Assembly (NCBI GenBank): GCA_900314925.1
Contig: OMXC01000009.1
Coordinates: forward strand, 1 to 64,000
From: an uncultured Bacteroidales bacterium
GTDB taxonomy: Bacteria > Bacteroidota > Bacteroidia > Bacteroidales > P3
Length of the DNA stretch: 64,000 nucleotides
Reading direction: 5' to 3'
The notes beneath the pieces are model-generated. The model did not search any database and had not been told where the DNA came from. It saw nothing but the letters and a program-made list of their open reading frames with translations. A program made the position numbers and the translations under genes. Positions 34,536 through 42,983 of the stretch are shown here, piece after piece (position 1 is the first letter of the stretch; each line of letters starts with the position of its first letter).

Positions 34536-34710
34536 GCATATATGCGGGGTGGACTTTCGGTGCGAAAATCGGGCGCGCATATATGCGGGGAGCACTTTCC
34601 GGGTGAAAATCGACCTCGCATATATGCGGAGCGCACTTTCCGGCTGAAAACCGGCCTCGCATCGATGCGGGGTGCACTTGCCGGGCCGATTCGTGACCCC
34701 GCATATATGC
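34536..34710 (-). repeat. Five-copy 41-bp tandem array with GCATATATGC cores
   Basis: Palindromic cores (GCATATATGC, once GCATCGATGC) start at 34536, 34577, 34618, 34659 and 34701, i.e. every 41, 41, 41 and 42 bases. Between cores is a GC-rich segment like GGGGTGCACTTTCCGGGTGA. The array fills the gap between the DUF6261 gene and the membrane protein gene. Confidence 0.9.
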
Positions 34711-34721
34711 GCGGTGCGTTT

Positions 34722-35496
34722 TCACGCCTCGGCCGGCTCCGCGTCGGGCTGCGGGTCGGTGTCGGAGCTGTCTTTCTTCTTCTTGTTGGCGTTGGGGTTC
34801 GACATCGCGTGCTTGCGGAAGTATTCGAGGTCCTCGCTGACGAGGGCGACGAGCTTCTGCGCCTCGGCGCGGTCGGGGTTGAGGAGGGCGTAGGCGTTGG
34901 TGAGGCGCACGAGGGTGAGGTAGGCGCGGTCGGTGGCCTCGCGGGCGGCTTTGAGCTCGCCCATGATTTGCGCCGAACGCTGGTCGTTGCGCTCGGCGAG
35001 GAGCTGGCGCACGCGGTCGTTGGCGGCCTTGAGGCGGTCGGCGATGATTTCGAGGCCGAGGCGGCGCAGCTGGGTGCGGTACTGGAAGAGGTCCTGCAGC
35101 ATGTTGTCGACGAGGCCGCTTTCCTTCATGTAGTTCTCCGTGGTCTTGATTTTGTAGTTGCGGACGACGCGCAGGAGGGGCTCGGCGTGCTGTGCGGTCT
35201 CGGCGATGGGGAACTTGGCGTAGGCCTTGACGGTGTCGCGCAGCGAGGCGTAGAGCTTGTCGCGCTCCTCGTCGGCGGCCTTGAGGGGGTCGGTGAGCTC
35301 GCTGTCGCGGTAGCGCTTGAAGGCTTCGTCCTCGGCCCGGAAGGCGGTGTCGAACTCGTCCTTGCCCTTGCGCCAGAGCTCGTGGTCGACGGGCAGCTCG
35401 GCGGTGCGCTTGCCGAAGGTGGTCATGTACTCGTAATGGGGGCGCGTTGGCCGCGCGGCCGACGGTGACGTCGGGAATCTGTGCTGTGAGTTCCAT
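34722..35496 (-). pseudogene. DUF6261 family gene with a frameshift near the 5' end
   Basis: From 35496 the frame reads MELTAQIPDVTVGRAANA and then loses the family pattern. The next frame continues it as HYEYMTTFGKRTAELPV through a helical protein of about 240 aa to 34722. The break lies in a run of five C (minus strand; G5 at 35438-35442); one base fewer would restore N-A-P-H-Y-E-Y. DUF6261 proteins are Bacteroidetes-specific helical proteins of unknown role. Either a real mutation, a phase-variable tract or a sequencing error; translation from ATG 35426 would give a shortened 234-aa protein. Confidence 0.75.
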
Positions 35497-35511
35497 AATG
35501 TTTTTGTTTTA

Positions 35512-36027
35512 TTAGTTAGACTCTTCTTTCTTTTCTTTGTTTATTCTTTCAAATGCTTTCTCGGCTGCTTGGGAGCCTCTGAAAACGTAAAGGTCATCGG
35601 AAAACTCGGCCCAAGTGTAGGTGTGCTCATCCGCCATAATGTCTATCGACATCATTTCAATCATCGACGCAAGCACCTGTTCCCGTCTTTCGGGGGAAAG
35701 TTTGTCGAGACCTTCCAGTTCCATATTTTCCAAGAATCTGATGTACTGCATACTTTTGTATAGGCTGTAGCCCATATCTTCGGAGTACCCGCCGTCCGCC
35801 TTGTCGATGTTCTGGAAGAGGAAAGACCATTCTTCCGGAAGGAGCGTGTCGTTCCCGCGCATCTTTTCCGCCAGCCGCTCCCATTCGTCAACGTTGAACG
35901 TGTCGGTGTCTGTTGTCGTGACAGCGACGGTTGTGTCGATAGTGCTTTCGTTTGCCGCCCCGCCCTTGCATCCGGCCATCATCGCCACGGCGCACAGCAC
36001 CGCGAGGGCTAAAAATGCTTTTTTCAT
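35512..36027 (-). CDS. Short lipoprotein, 171 aa
   Basis: Leader MKKAFLALAVLCAVAMMAGC with the lipidated Cys at 20, then a Thr-rich linker (STIDTTVAVTTTDTDT) and a helical domain containing EWERLAEKMRGNDTLLPEEW. No family recognised. The leader DNA is almost the same as that of the next gene upstream, though the mature proteins are unrelated. Confidence 0.75.
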   Translation of the reverse strand: MKKAFLALAVLCAVAMMAGCKGGAANESTIDTTVAVTTTDTDTFNVDEWERLAEKMRGNDTLLPEEWSFLFQNIDKADGGYSEDMGYSLYKSMQYIRFLENMELEGLDKLSPERREQVLASMIEMMSIDIMADEHTYTWAEFSDDLYVFRGSQAAEKAFERINKEKKEESN

Positions 36028-36054
36028 AATGATCTGTGGTTATAAGTCAAACGA

Positions 36055-36876
36055 TTATTTGATGGTGATTTTTAGTTTATAATAAACAGGGGTTCCCCAT
36101 GGTGCGAGAGTTGTCGGCTTGTATCCGCCTGCCCATCCCCACTCGCTGTTTCCGTTGGAGACTGCCGCCACCAACAATTCATTATCACTGATCCAGCAGA
36201 TGTTGAAACCTTGTTCCACTCCGTCTTCGCTCCAGCGGTAGTCCATGTAGTGGCACAGCGGGACCATGTGGTGTCGTTGCACGTCGTACCAGTAGAACCA
36301 CAGGTCACCATGGAAGTCACAGTCGTGCCCTTGCTGCCCGACAAAAATACCATTTGTTCCGTAGGTGCTCCCCTCCGACTGCATAAAGGTGGAGTCGACA
36401 ATGCCCTCCTCGGTCATCATGAACGACTCGTAGGTCATCGGCGACCACAGAGCGAACTCGTACTGTTTAGTCTCGGGATAATGGATGATTGGAAGGTAAT
36501 CACTCTCTGCAAGCACATTTTCCAGAACCACCTCATTTTCCATAAGCCCTCGCTCCAAGTAGTACCGAATAGCGTTCTGACTACCCTTTTGATACAACTC
36601 CGCATAGAGCGAAGAACCCGTGTCGACAGCCACTGGCTGCACCGTGTATCTGTCGGTGAGCAGCCGTTCGTACTGCTCCCGCGTAATCTCCTCGGGAATG
36701 ACGACCAACCTGCCGTCGGTCGAGAATGTGGAGTATCCGTTGATGGAGTCCACATTCAAGTGCTCATCGTCCGAAGCAGTGTACGCCCGGACATTGGCAA
36801 AGTCGATGTCGCCCTTGCATCCGGCCATCATCGCCACGGCGCACAGCACCGCGAGGGTTAAAAATACTTTCTTCAT
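36055..36876 (-). CDS. Hypothetical lipoprotein, 273 aa
   Basis: Leader MKKVFLTLAVLCAVAMMAGC (ATG 36876; ATG 36882 adds MY). The mature part is rich in Trp, Tyr and Asp (e.g. HDCDFHGDLWFYWYDVQRHH, LWSPMTYESFMM), suggesting a beta-propeller-like or TolB-like extracytoplasmic domain; not recognised. Part of a cluster of small lipoproteins. Confidence 0.75.
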   Translation of the reverse strand: MKKVFLTLAVLCAVAMMAGCKGDIDFANVRAYTASDDEHLNVDSINGYSTFSTDGRLVVIPEEITREQYERLLTDRYTVQPVAVDTGSSLYAELYQKGSQNAIRYYLERGLMENEVVLENVLAESDYLPIIHYPETKQYEFALWSPMTYESFMMTEEGIVDSTFMQSEGSTYGTNGIFVGQQGHDCDFHGDLWFYWYDVQRHHMVPLCHYMDYRWSEDGVEQGFNICWISDNELLVAAVSNGNSEWGWAGGYKPTTLAPWGTPVYYKLKITIK

Positions 36877-36923
36877 ATACATTATATATTATTGGTTAAA
36901 CTTCGGTTTCCCGCCGGGGTTTG

Positions 36924-36956
36924 TTGAGGCCCCGCGCCAGAGGCGCGGGGCCTCAA
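36924..36956. terminator. Perfect 15-bp hairpin without a T run
   Basis: Stem TTGAGGCCCCGCGCC / GGCGCGGGGCCTCAA with an AGA loop, between the 78-aa gene and the lipoprotein gene. The very stable stem could end or pause transcription, or protect a processed 3' end. Lack of a T run makes intrinsic termination uncertain. Confidence 0.5.
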
Positions 36957-36969
36957 CGTCCACCGCAGG

Positions 36970-37206
36970 CTACTCTTTGCGCTTGCGCTCGGCCTCGTCT
37001 TCCTTGGCAGCGGACTTTATTTGCTCGTGGCCTTGGTCGATAAACCACCAAAGGATGGTAAAGACAACGCCACATACCACCCCGCTAATGATAGAGTGGC
37101 GAAGTTCGTGGTGCGAAAACAATATGTTCACAAGGAAATCTACCAATGTGAATACGCCAAACAGAAACAGGTAGTATGCCCAGTTCTTTTTCTTGAATAG
37201 TTTCAT
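36970..37206 (-). CDS. Small membrane protein, 78 aa
   Basis: MKLFKKKNWAYYLFLFGVF begins the first of two membrane helices (second: IISGVVCGVVFTILWWFI), with a charged cytoplasmic tail ending KEDEAERKRKE. No family recognised. Follows the zinc-ribbon gene by 24 bases. Confidence 0.7.
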   Translation of the reverse strand: MKLFKKKNWAYYLFLFGVFTLVDFLVNILFSHHELRHSIISGVVCGVVFTILWWFIDQGHEQIKSAAKEDEAERKRKE

Positions 37207-37230
37207 ATTTCTATTGTTTATTAATCATTT

Positions 37231-37503
37231 TTATTTCTTCTGCCAGCGCTTGAGCGTCGGGAAGTACTGCCGCAGGCCCTCGCGGTACTCGTCGGCGGTG
37301 AGGTGCTGGCCGGTGTTCTTGTTGAACTCGTCGAGGAACTGCACGCAGACCTCTATCATCTCGTCCATGGTGCAGTCCTGCGTGAAGTGGCCGTCGGCGA
37401 AGCAGTACTTGCAGTAGTCGGGATTGTCGCTCACGACCTCGTCGCTGAGCGGCATGCCGCAGCTCTGGCAGAAGTGCTGGATTTCAGGGAAGGGATTGTC
37501 CAT
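37231..37503 (-). CDS. Putative zinc-ribbon protein, 90 aa
   Basis: Starts at ATG 37503 (MDNPFPEIQHFCQSCGMPL); the frame up to 37557 has no better start. Two zinc-binding pairs, FCQSCGMPLSD and YCKYCFADGHF, match the small zinc-ribbon family found as a stand-alone protein in many anaerobes. The tail is helical. Cytoplasmic; role unknown. Confidence 0.85.
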   Translation of the reverse strand: MDNPFPEIQHFCQSCGMPLSDEVVSDNPDYCKYCFADGHFTQDCTMDEMIEVCVQFLDEFNKNTGQHLTADEYREGLRQYFPTLKRWQKK

Positions 37504-37534
37504 CGTTGTTGTTTTTTTGCGGTCGGCCTTCGGC

Positions 37535-37618
37535 CTCAAAATTATAAGAAAATCCATTCAGAAAATTATAAGAGTTTTGCTTTTACAATTTTGGAACCAA
37601 TTTTCTTATAATTTTGAG
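37535..37618. repeat. AT-rich hairpin element after the transketolase C-terminal gene
   Basis: Perfect 19-bp arms CTCAAAATTATAAGAAAAT (37535-37553) and its complement (37600-37618) with a 46-base loop, followed by GCGAAGCGACC. Same design as the element at 42875-42961. Probably a 3' processing or termination structure. Confidence 0.75.
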
Positions 37619-37636
37619 CGAAGCGACCAGATAATA

Positions 37637-38590
37637 TTATTTACGTTTCAGCACGGCGTGTACCTTCTCGACGATGTCGGCGGCGCGGAGGTGGTAGTTG
37701 GTGAGCATCTCGTCGGGGGTGCCGCTCTCGCCGAAGCGGTCGTCCACGGCCACGTACTCCATCGGCGTGGGGCAGTGCAGGGCGAGGGTCTGGGCCACGC
37801 TGTCGCCCAGGCCGCCGTTGAAGAGGTGCTCCTCGCAGGTCACCACGGCGCGGGTCTTGCGGGCGCTGGCCACGATGGCCTCCACGTCGAGCGGCTTGAT
37901 GGTGTGGATGTTGATGACTTCGGCGCTGATGCCTTCCTTCTCCAGGGCTTCGGCGGCCTGCAGGGCTTCCCACACCAGGTGTCCGCAGGCGAAGAGGGTC
38001 ACGTCCTTGCCCTCGCTCAGCAGCTGGGCTTTGCCTATCTCGAACTTCTCATTCTCCGGCAGGAAGCAGGGCATCTTGCTGCGGCCGAGGCGCAGGTAGA
38101 CGGGACCGACGTGCTCGGCGGCGGCCAGCGTGGCGGCCTTGGCCTGGTTGAAGTCGGCGGGCACGAGCACGGTCATATTGGGCAGGGCCTTCATCAGGGC
38201 GATGTCCTCCATCGTCTGGTGCGTGGCGCCGTCCTCGCCGAGCGAGATGCCGGCGTGCGAGCCGCAGATCTTCACGTTCTTGTTGCTGTAGGCCACGACC
38301 TGGCGGATCTGGTCGTAGACGCGGCCGGTGACGAACTCGGCGAAGCCGCCCAGGAAGGGCACCTTGCCGCAGAGGCTCAGACCGGCGGCGATGCCGACCA
38401 TGTTGGCCTCAGCGATGCCGCACTGGATGAAGCGCTCGGGAAACTCCTTGGCGAAGCCGTCCATCTTGACGCTGCCTTTCACGTCGGCGCTCAGGGCGAC
38501 GACATTCTCGTTCTTGCGGCCAGCCTCTACCAGGCCTTCGCCCATACCGGCTCGCAACTCTTTGCTTGATTGTTTTTCGTAGTGGGTCAT
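37637..38590 (-). CDS. Transketolase C-terminal subunit
   Basis: 317 aa, covering the pyrimidine-binding and C-terminal domains of transketolase: FIQCGIAEANMVGIAAGLSL, GGFAEFVTGRVYDQIRQ, HAGISLGEDGATHQ and PADFNQAKAATLAA. Needs the N-terminal subunit (42984-43832) to form the enzyme of the non-oxidative pentose phosphate pathway. The halves are usually adjacent; here they are about 4.4 kb apart. A relic copy of its first codons lies at 40029-40160. Confidence 0.95.
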   Translation of the reverse strand: MTHYEKQSSKELRAGMGEGLVEAGRKNENVVALSADVKGSVKMDGFAKEFPERFIQCGIAEANMVGIAAGLSLCGKVPFLGGFAEFVTGRVYDQIRQVVAYSNKNVKICGSHAGISLGEDGATHQTMEDIALMKALPNMTVLVPADFNQAKAATLAAAEHVGPVYLRLGRSKMPCFLPENEKFEIGKAQLLSEGKDVTLFACGHLVWEALQAAEALEKEGISAEVINIHTIKPLDVEAIVASARKTRAVVTCEEHLFNGGLGDSVAQTLALHCPTPMEYVAVDDRFGESGTPDEMLTNYHLRAADIVEKVHAVLKRK

Positions 38591-38604
38591 AATATTTGTT
38601 GTTG

Positions 38605-39258
38605 TTATTTGTTAATCACGATTGTTCGGTTTTCTGCTGTGGTTGTGGGGGCGGTCACGACGTAGAAGCATCCGTCGTCGTCCCTGAAATCGGAGTGCTC
38701 GCGGATGTAGTCGGCATAGAACGAGGCGCGAACTACAAACCAGCTACTGTCTGACTCAGGCGAGGGTTTCTCGCGTGTGACAGGAATATAGTTGTTGGTG
38801 TCTACCGCCAGGCAGAAGGGGACGCCTTCCATGCGACTGCGGCTGTCGATAGGCTGCGCCGTGTGGAAGAGGGCTACCACTTCCTTGTACATTCCCTTCT
38901 CGAAAGGCAAATGGCAATGGTGTATTAGCTCGCGAGGAATACCCATATCCATCATATCGCCGACCACCTCTTCCCAATGGGCGGAGTCCACAATATCCTC
39001 GACGATAAGGTAGTAAATGCGCCACAGCGAGGTGTCCATAGTGCTGACGGCATTCTGTATTTCCTCGTTCATCTGTCTGCAGCCGTAGCAGTAGGGGCTG
39101 GTGAAGATGAGGGCGCGGTAGTGAGTGGTATCCTGCGCGATGGCGGCAATTTCCTCCATGCCGAAGGAGCCTTCCGGTACATAGGCTTGCTTCGTTTCAC
39201 TCTGCCTGCAACCTGCAATGAGCAGTATAGTAGTCATTATAAAAAGGATTCTTTCCAT
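38605..39258 (-). CDS. Thioredoxin-fold lipoprotein, 217 aa
   Basis: Lipoprotein signal ILFIMTTILLIAGC. The mature part holds LIFTSPYCYGCRQMNEEI, a CxxC in a thioredoxin-like setting (C-Y-G-C), and a later V.FCLAVDTNNYIPV strand. Probably a periplasmic redox protein. It lies between pdxJ and the transketolase C-terminal gene, 14 bases before the latter. Confidence 0.75.
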   Translation of the reverse strand: MERILFIMTTILLIAGCRQSETKQAYVPEGSFGMEEIAAIAQDTTHYRALIFTSPYCYGCRQMNEEIQNAVSTMDTSLWRIYYLIVEDIVDSAHWEEVVGDMMDMGIPRELIHHCHLPFEKGMYKEVVALFHTAQPIDSRSRMEGVPFCLAVDTNNYIPVTREKPSPESDSSWFVVRASFYADYIREHSDFRDDDGCFYVVTAPTTTAENRTIVINK

Positions 39259-39288
39259 ATTTAGAACTGTCTCTTCGTGGTATGGCGG

Positions 39289-40023
39289 TTATTTCAGGCA
39301 TTCAAGATAGCGGTGGATGGTCTCTTCGATGCCGAGGTAGAGGGCGTCGGAGATGAGGGCGTGGCCGATGCTCACTTCGTCGAGCCATGGTATCTGTTGA
39401 CGGAAATAGGCAAGGTTCTGCAGCGACAGGTCGTGTCCGGCGTTGAGGCCGAGGCCGCAGTCGCGAGCCACCCGGGCGGCTTCCAGGAACGGTTTTATGG
39501 CCTCTTCGCGGCCTGCGGCATAGCGGCTGGCATAGCTCTCGGTGTAGAGTTCCACGCGGTCGGTGCCGGTCTTTGCGGCCATCTCTATCATCTGCGGATT
39601 GGCGTCTATGAAGATGCTCACGCGTATGCCGCAAGCCTTGAATTCCTTGACTGCATCGCACAGATATTGCTGGTTCTTCACCGTGTCCCAGCCGGCGTTG
39701 CTCGTCAGCACCCCTTCGGCGTCGGGCACCAGCGTCACCTGCGTGGGCTGTATGTCCTTCACCAGGTCTATGAAGCCGTAGGGCTTGCTCTGCGATACGC
39801 CTTTGGGGTTGCCCTCGATGTTGAACTCCGTGGTCACCACGGGCTTGAGGCCGTAGACGTCGCGGTAGCGTATATGCCGCTCGTCGGGACGCGGATGCAC
39901 GGTGATGCCTTGGGAGCCGAAACGCTCGCAGTCCTGCGCAAAGCGCACAACGTCGGGGACATTGCCTCCGCGTGCATTGCGGATGGTGGCTACCTTGTTG
40001 ATGTTCACACTCAGTCTTGTCAT
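39289..40023 (-). CDS. pdxJ: Pyridoxine 5'-phosphate synthase PdxJ
   Basis: 244 aa, family-typical. [20 protein letters not shown] at the start, then [26 protein letters not shown] and [11 protein letters not shown]. Condenses deoxyxylulose 5-phosphate with amino-acetone phosphate in the last step to vitamin B6. Starts 5 bases after the chimeric relic ORF. Confidence 0.96.
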   Translation of the reverse strand: MTRLSVNINKVATIRNARGGNVPDVVRFAQDCERFGSQGITVHPRPDERHIRYRDVYGLKPVVTTEFNIEGNPKGVSQSKPYGFIDLVKDIQPTQVTLVPDAEGVLTSNAGWDTVKNQQYLCDAVKEFKACGIRVSIFIDANPQMIEMAAKTGTDRVELYTESYASRYAAGREEAIKPFLEAARVARDCGLGLNAGHDLSLQNLAYFRQQIPWLDEVSIGHALISDALYLGIEETIHRYLECLK

Positions 40024-40028
40024 GGTAT

Positions 40029-40160
40029 TCAGAATTGTATTTTTGTAGTCTGGCTGCTTTCTATCACGAACCTGCGAGTCTGGACTTTGTTATATTTGGT
40101 GGCGAACTGCACTTGACCGGCGCGCAGTTCTTTCATTGATTGTTTTTCGTAGTGGGTCAT
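40029..40160 (-). pseudogene. Chimeric relic ORF: transketolase C start joined to VWA protein end, 43 aa
   Basis: An intact small frame. Its first 15 codons (MTHYEKQSMKELRAG) copy the start of the transketolase C gene, together with about 25 bases of its 5' flank. Its last 25 or so ([20 protein letters not shown] to IQF) copy the end of the VWA gene at 41447. The second half differs from the present VWA gene at many silent sites, so the event is not recent. Best read as a recombination scar. Confidence 0.75.
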
Positions 40161-40190
40161 AATATTTGTTGTTGTTATTTGTTTGTTTTA

Positions 40191-40760
40191 TCACATTGCA
40201 GTCATGAGCCATACTAATGCTACAATTCCAACCGCAAGAATTGGTGTGAAAATAGCAATATACGTTGCATCTTCATTATAAACAGATACTGTGTCTTTTT
40301 TGGGGACTTTAGTAATTTGATACAATGGGGAATTTGTTGTGCATAGTTTTTCGTAGTGGTCAGGATTGCTTGTTGAGCAGCCAACGAACCTAATATTCTC
40401 GACATACCATATATTTTCGTGAGACATTTTTGATTCGTAAGCTATGCTATAGGTTAGTGTATTCCCATTACTATCTGCATAAGAATAGTTTTCAGTTGTT
40501 GTTACATTCTTTTTTTCTTCTGAATAAGGAATGATTCCAACATTAGGCATATAGATGTAATCTTCTGTTCTGGTTGTTTCCGTATTATTTCCTGTGGTTA
40601 AACCTGTTTTTTTATACCCCATCTGTTTTAATGACTTCTCTGCGACAGCAATAGTCTTGTCTAATCTTGCTTTGGATGTTACATTAACTGTTGAATAACA
40701 TCCGGTCAATAAGAATATGCATAACAGGTATATGCTATTTATGGCATTGTTTTTTTTCAT
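40191..40760 (-). CDS. AT-rich hypothetical lipoprotein, 189 aa
   Basis: Lipoprotein signal (INSIYLLCIFLLTGC). Mature region rich in Thr/Asn/Tyr, plus a C-terminal hydrophobic helix (YIAIFTPILAVGIVALVWLM). Much more AT-rich than the flanks, and it lies with an ORF6N gene between the transketolase halves, which suggests acquisition. No family recognised. Confidence 0.7.
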   Translation of the reverse strand: MKKNNAINSIYLLCIFLLTGCYSTVNVTSKARLDKTIAVAEKSLKQMGYKKTGLTTGNNTETTRTEDYIYMPNVGIIPYSEEKKNVTTTENYSYADSNGNTLTYSIAYESKMSHENIWYVENIRFVGCSTSNPDHYEKLCTTNSPLYQITKVPKKDTVSVYNEDATYIAIFTPILAVGIVALVWLMTAM

Positions 40761-40766
40761 ATTATT

Positions 40767-41405
40767 TTATTGTTTTGTTTTGTAGCCTATCTTGTTTCTT
40801 TTGGGGGCAGGCTTCTCGCGGAGCTGGTCGAGGGCATTGTTGATGGCCTCGATTTGGAGGGCCACCTCGTTGTTGGTCTCGGTCTGTTCGCGGTTGATGT
40901 CGCGCTGTTCGTGCATCAGCTCGTCGATGTGCGCATCCATCTGGTCCACCTTGTGCGCCAGCTGCTCCACCTTCATGTCGGCGCTCTGCATCGCCGCCAC
41001 CGCGTGCCTCATCGCCACAAACGCCCGCATGATATTAATGTTCACCTGTATGGCCGTCTCCGACCGCAGCACCGAGCTCAGCATGGCCACACCGAGCTCC
41101 GTGAAGACATAGGGTTTGTAACGTGTACCACCCCAGCTTGAGGTCGCAATTTGCGACCTCAAGTCTGCAACTATCACCATTTGAGACATTAATGCCTTGT
41201 CCTCAAGATTGTTTAGCTGGAACCTAAAGTCATCTGGGAAGCGGTCAATATTACGTCTGACAGCCTCATTTAGTCGTTTGGTTTCCACTCCGTACAGCTC
41301 GGCCAAATCGCGGTCGAGCATCACCTGCTGGCCTCGGACAATATATATCCTTGACTTCAAATCCTCAATGTCGAGGCCGGGTTTTAAGATTATTTCATTT
41401 GCCAT
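40767..41405 (-). CDS. ORF6N domain protein (phage antirepressor-like)
   Basis: 212 aa from ATG 41405 ([12 protein letters not shown]). N-terminal ORF6N domain: [41 protein letters not shown] and [16 protein letters not shown] coiled-coil tail follows ([19 protein letters not shown]). ORF6N/KilA-N proteins are phage or mobile-element DNA-binding regulators also spread in Bacteroidetes chromosomes. Its presence supports insertion between the transketolase genes. Confidence 0.9.
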   Translation of the reverse strand: MANEIILKPGLDIEDLKSRIYIVRGQQVMLDRDLAELYGVETKRLNEAVRRNIDRFPDDFRFQLNNLEDKALMSQMVIVADLRSQIATSSWGGTRYKPYVFTELGVAMLSSVLRSETAIQVNINIMRAFVAMRHAVAAMQSADMKVEQLAHKVDQMDAHIDELMHEQRDINREQTETNNEVALQIEAINNALDQLREKPAPKRNKIGYKTKQ

Positions 41406-41446
41406 AATATCATTGTCTTGTAGACTTGAAGTCACAATTTGTGACC

Positions 41447-42832
41447 TTAGAACTGTATTTTCGTGGTTTGGCTGCTCTCGATGACAAATCGTTTGGTCTG
41501 GACTTTGTCGTATTTGGTGGCGTTCTGGGGGTGGAGGACTAGTTCGTACTGGCCTGGCTGCAGCAACAGGCGCTCGCCGGCGGTGCTGGGGTTGAGGTCG
41601 GTGACGAACTCAACCTGGCCGTCGAGAGCGCGGCCGGAGGGTGTGAACTCATTAAAAGTGCGCAGGCGGAATATGGCGCCGGTGGTGATGCCCTTGGGCT
41701 TGCTGATGACTAGCATGCCGGGCATGGGCACTGAGAGCTCTGTGGCGGCGCCGCCGCGCACCTCGACGCCGCGCAGCGTCGTCACCGGCAGGGTCTGCAC
41801 CTCGACGTCGTAGCGTCCTGCCAGGTACTGCCCCGTCTCGCCCATCTCCTGCGCCGCCACGCGCTCGCCGCTGCCGGCACGGCGCACGATGACGTCGACG
41901 GCGGTCTGCTGCCACTGCGGGCGCTGGCCGCTGTAGGCCACTTTCATGGTGCCCTCGCTGACGGTGATGTCGACGGTGTTCACCCTGTCTATTGAGAACT
42001 GCATGGCCTCGCGCCGCAGCGGCGGATGGGTGAAGACGGACATGTCGTAGGTCACCAGCGGGTCGAGCAAGAGCGTGTCGGGCTTCAGCTTGCCGTCCAC
42101 GCTGTAGATAGTGCTCTGGCGGATGACGCCCGTGCCGTGGTCGTAGAAGGCCACGGGGTGCTCCGTCTCGTAGAGCTCGCCGCCGCCGTCCACCATATTC
42201 AGCACCACCTTGGCCTTGTGGCCGCTGAGGCGGAAGATGTCGTAGAGCGTCTTGGCGAACTCCTCCTCGTGCGCCACCGGGAAGACGCTGCCGGCGCACG
42301 AGGCGTGGGCCGAAATGTTGCCGCCGATGCAGAGCACGAAGGTCTGCACCACCACGCCGCTCAGCTGCACCTGCCGCGCCACGTCGCAAATCTCGGCCTC
42401 GCAGTCGTCCATGCCGTCGGTGATGATGAGTATCAGGTTGCGGCTGGAGCCCGTGGCGGGGAAGTCGCTCAGCGCGTCGGTCAGCGCCGCCGCCGCCGTG
42501 CAGCCCCCTTGGGGCACGAGGGTCTTGATTTTGCTCTGCAGCCGGTAGATGTTGTCGCTGCCGAAGGGCACCTCGAGGCGCGTGCCGAACTGCTCCTTGT
42601 TCAGGTGCCCGAAGACGCGCAGCGCCACGTCGACGTCGTGCTGGCGCGACACCGAGTCCAGGAACGACAGCAGCACCTGCTGCGTCACCTTGATTTTGGC
42701 ATTGCTCTGCCAGTGGTCCCACATGGAGTTGGAGCAGTCCATGATGAGCAGCAGACGCGTCTTGTCGGGCTGCTGTGCCTGTGCGGCGATGCCTGCAAGC
42801 AATAGCAACGCCACCAATAATACTCTACGCAT
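41447..42832 (-). CDS. VWA domain protein, secreted, 461 aa
   Basis: Signal peptide ([18 protein letters not shown]), then a von Willebrand factor A domain with the MIDAS motif DCSNSMW (DxSxS), a conserved Thr/Asp region and [12 protein letters not shown]. The C-terminal half has several beta-sandwich segments. Probably a periplasmic or surface protein-binding factor. A short diverged copy of its last codons is part of the relic at 40029-40160. Confidence 0.88.
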   Translation of the reverse strand: MRRVLLVALLLLAGIAAQAQQPDKTRLLLIMDCSNSMWDHWQSNAKIKVTQQVLLSFLDSVSRQHDVDVALRVFGHLNKEQFGTRLEVPFGSDNIYRLQSKIKTLVPQGGCTAAAALTDALSDFPATGSSRNLILIITDGMDDCEAEICDVARQVQLSGVVVQTFVLCIGGNISAHASCAGSVFPVAHEEEFAKTLYDIFRLSGHKAKVVLNMVDGGGELYETEHPVAFYDHGTGVIRQSTIYSVDGKLKPDTLLLDPLVTYDMSVFTHPPLRREAMQFSIDRVNTVDITVSEGTMKVAYSGQRPQWQQTAVDVIVRRAGSGERVAAQEMGETGQYLAGRYDVEVQTLPVTTLRGVEVRGGAATELSVPMPGMLVISKPKGITTGAIFRLRTFNEFTPSGRALDGQVEFVTDLNPSTAGERLLLQPGQYELVLHPQNATKYDKVQTKRFVIESSQTTKIQF

Positions 42833-42874
42833 ATCTGTATATCTTTAGGCTTTGTTCTCCTTGCCCTGCGGGCA

Positions 42875-42961
42875 GAAATCTATAAATCTTATAAATTTTT
42901 TCGCCTACGGCGGGATGTTTCAATCCGCGTAGCGCAATAATCTATAAGATTTATAGATTTC
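42875..42961. repeat. AT-rich hairpin element after the transketolase N-terminal gene
   Basis: Perfect 19-bp arms GAAATCTATAAATCTTATA (42875-42893) and complement (42943-42961), 49-base loop, then GCGAGCGTAGCGAGC. Mirrors the element behind the other transketolase half. Confidence 0.75.
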
Positions 42962-42983
42962 GCGAGCGTAGCGAGCAGGAGGA

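Noticed and set aside
34489..35496. Long minus-strand frame of 335 aa as a single gene
   Set aside because: Only its first 18 codons fit a family; the rest is a shadow of the DUF6261 frame and runs into the 41-bp array.
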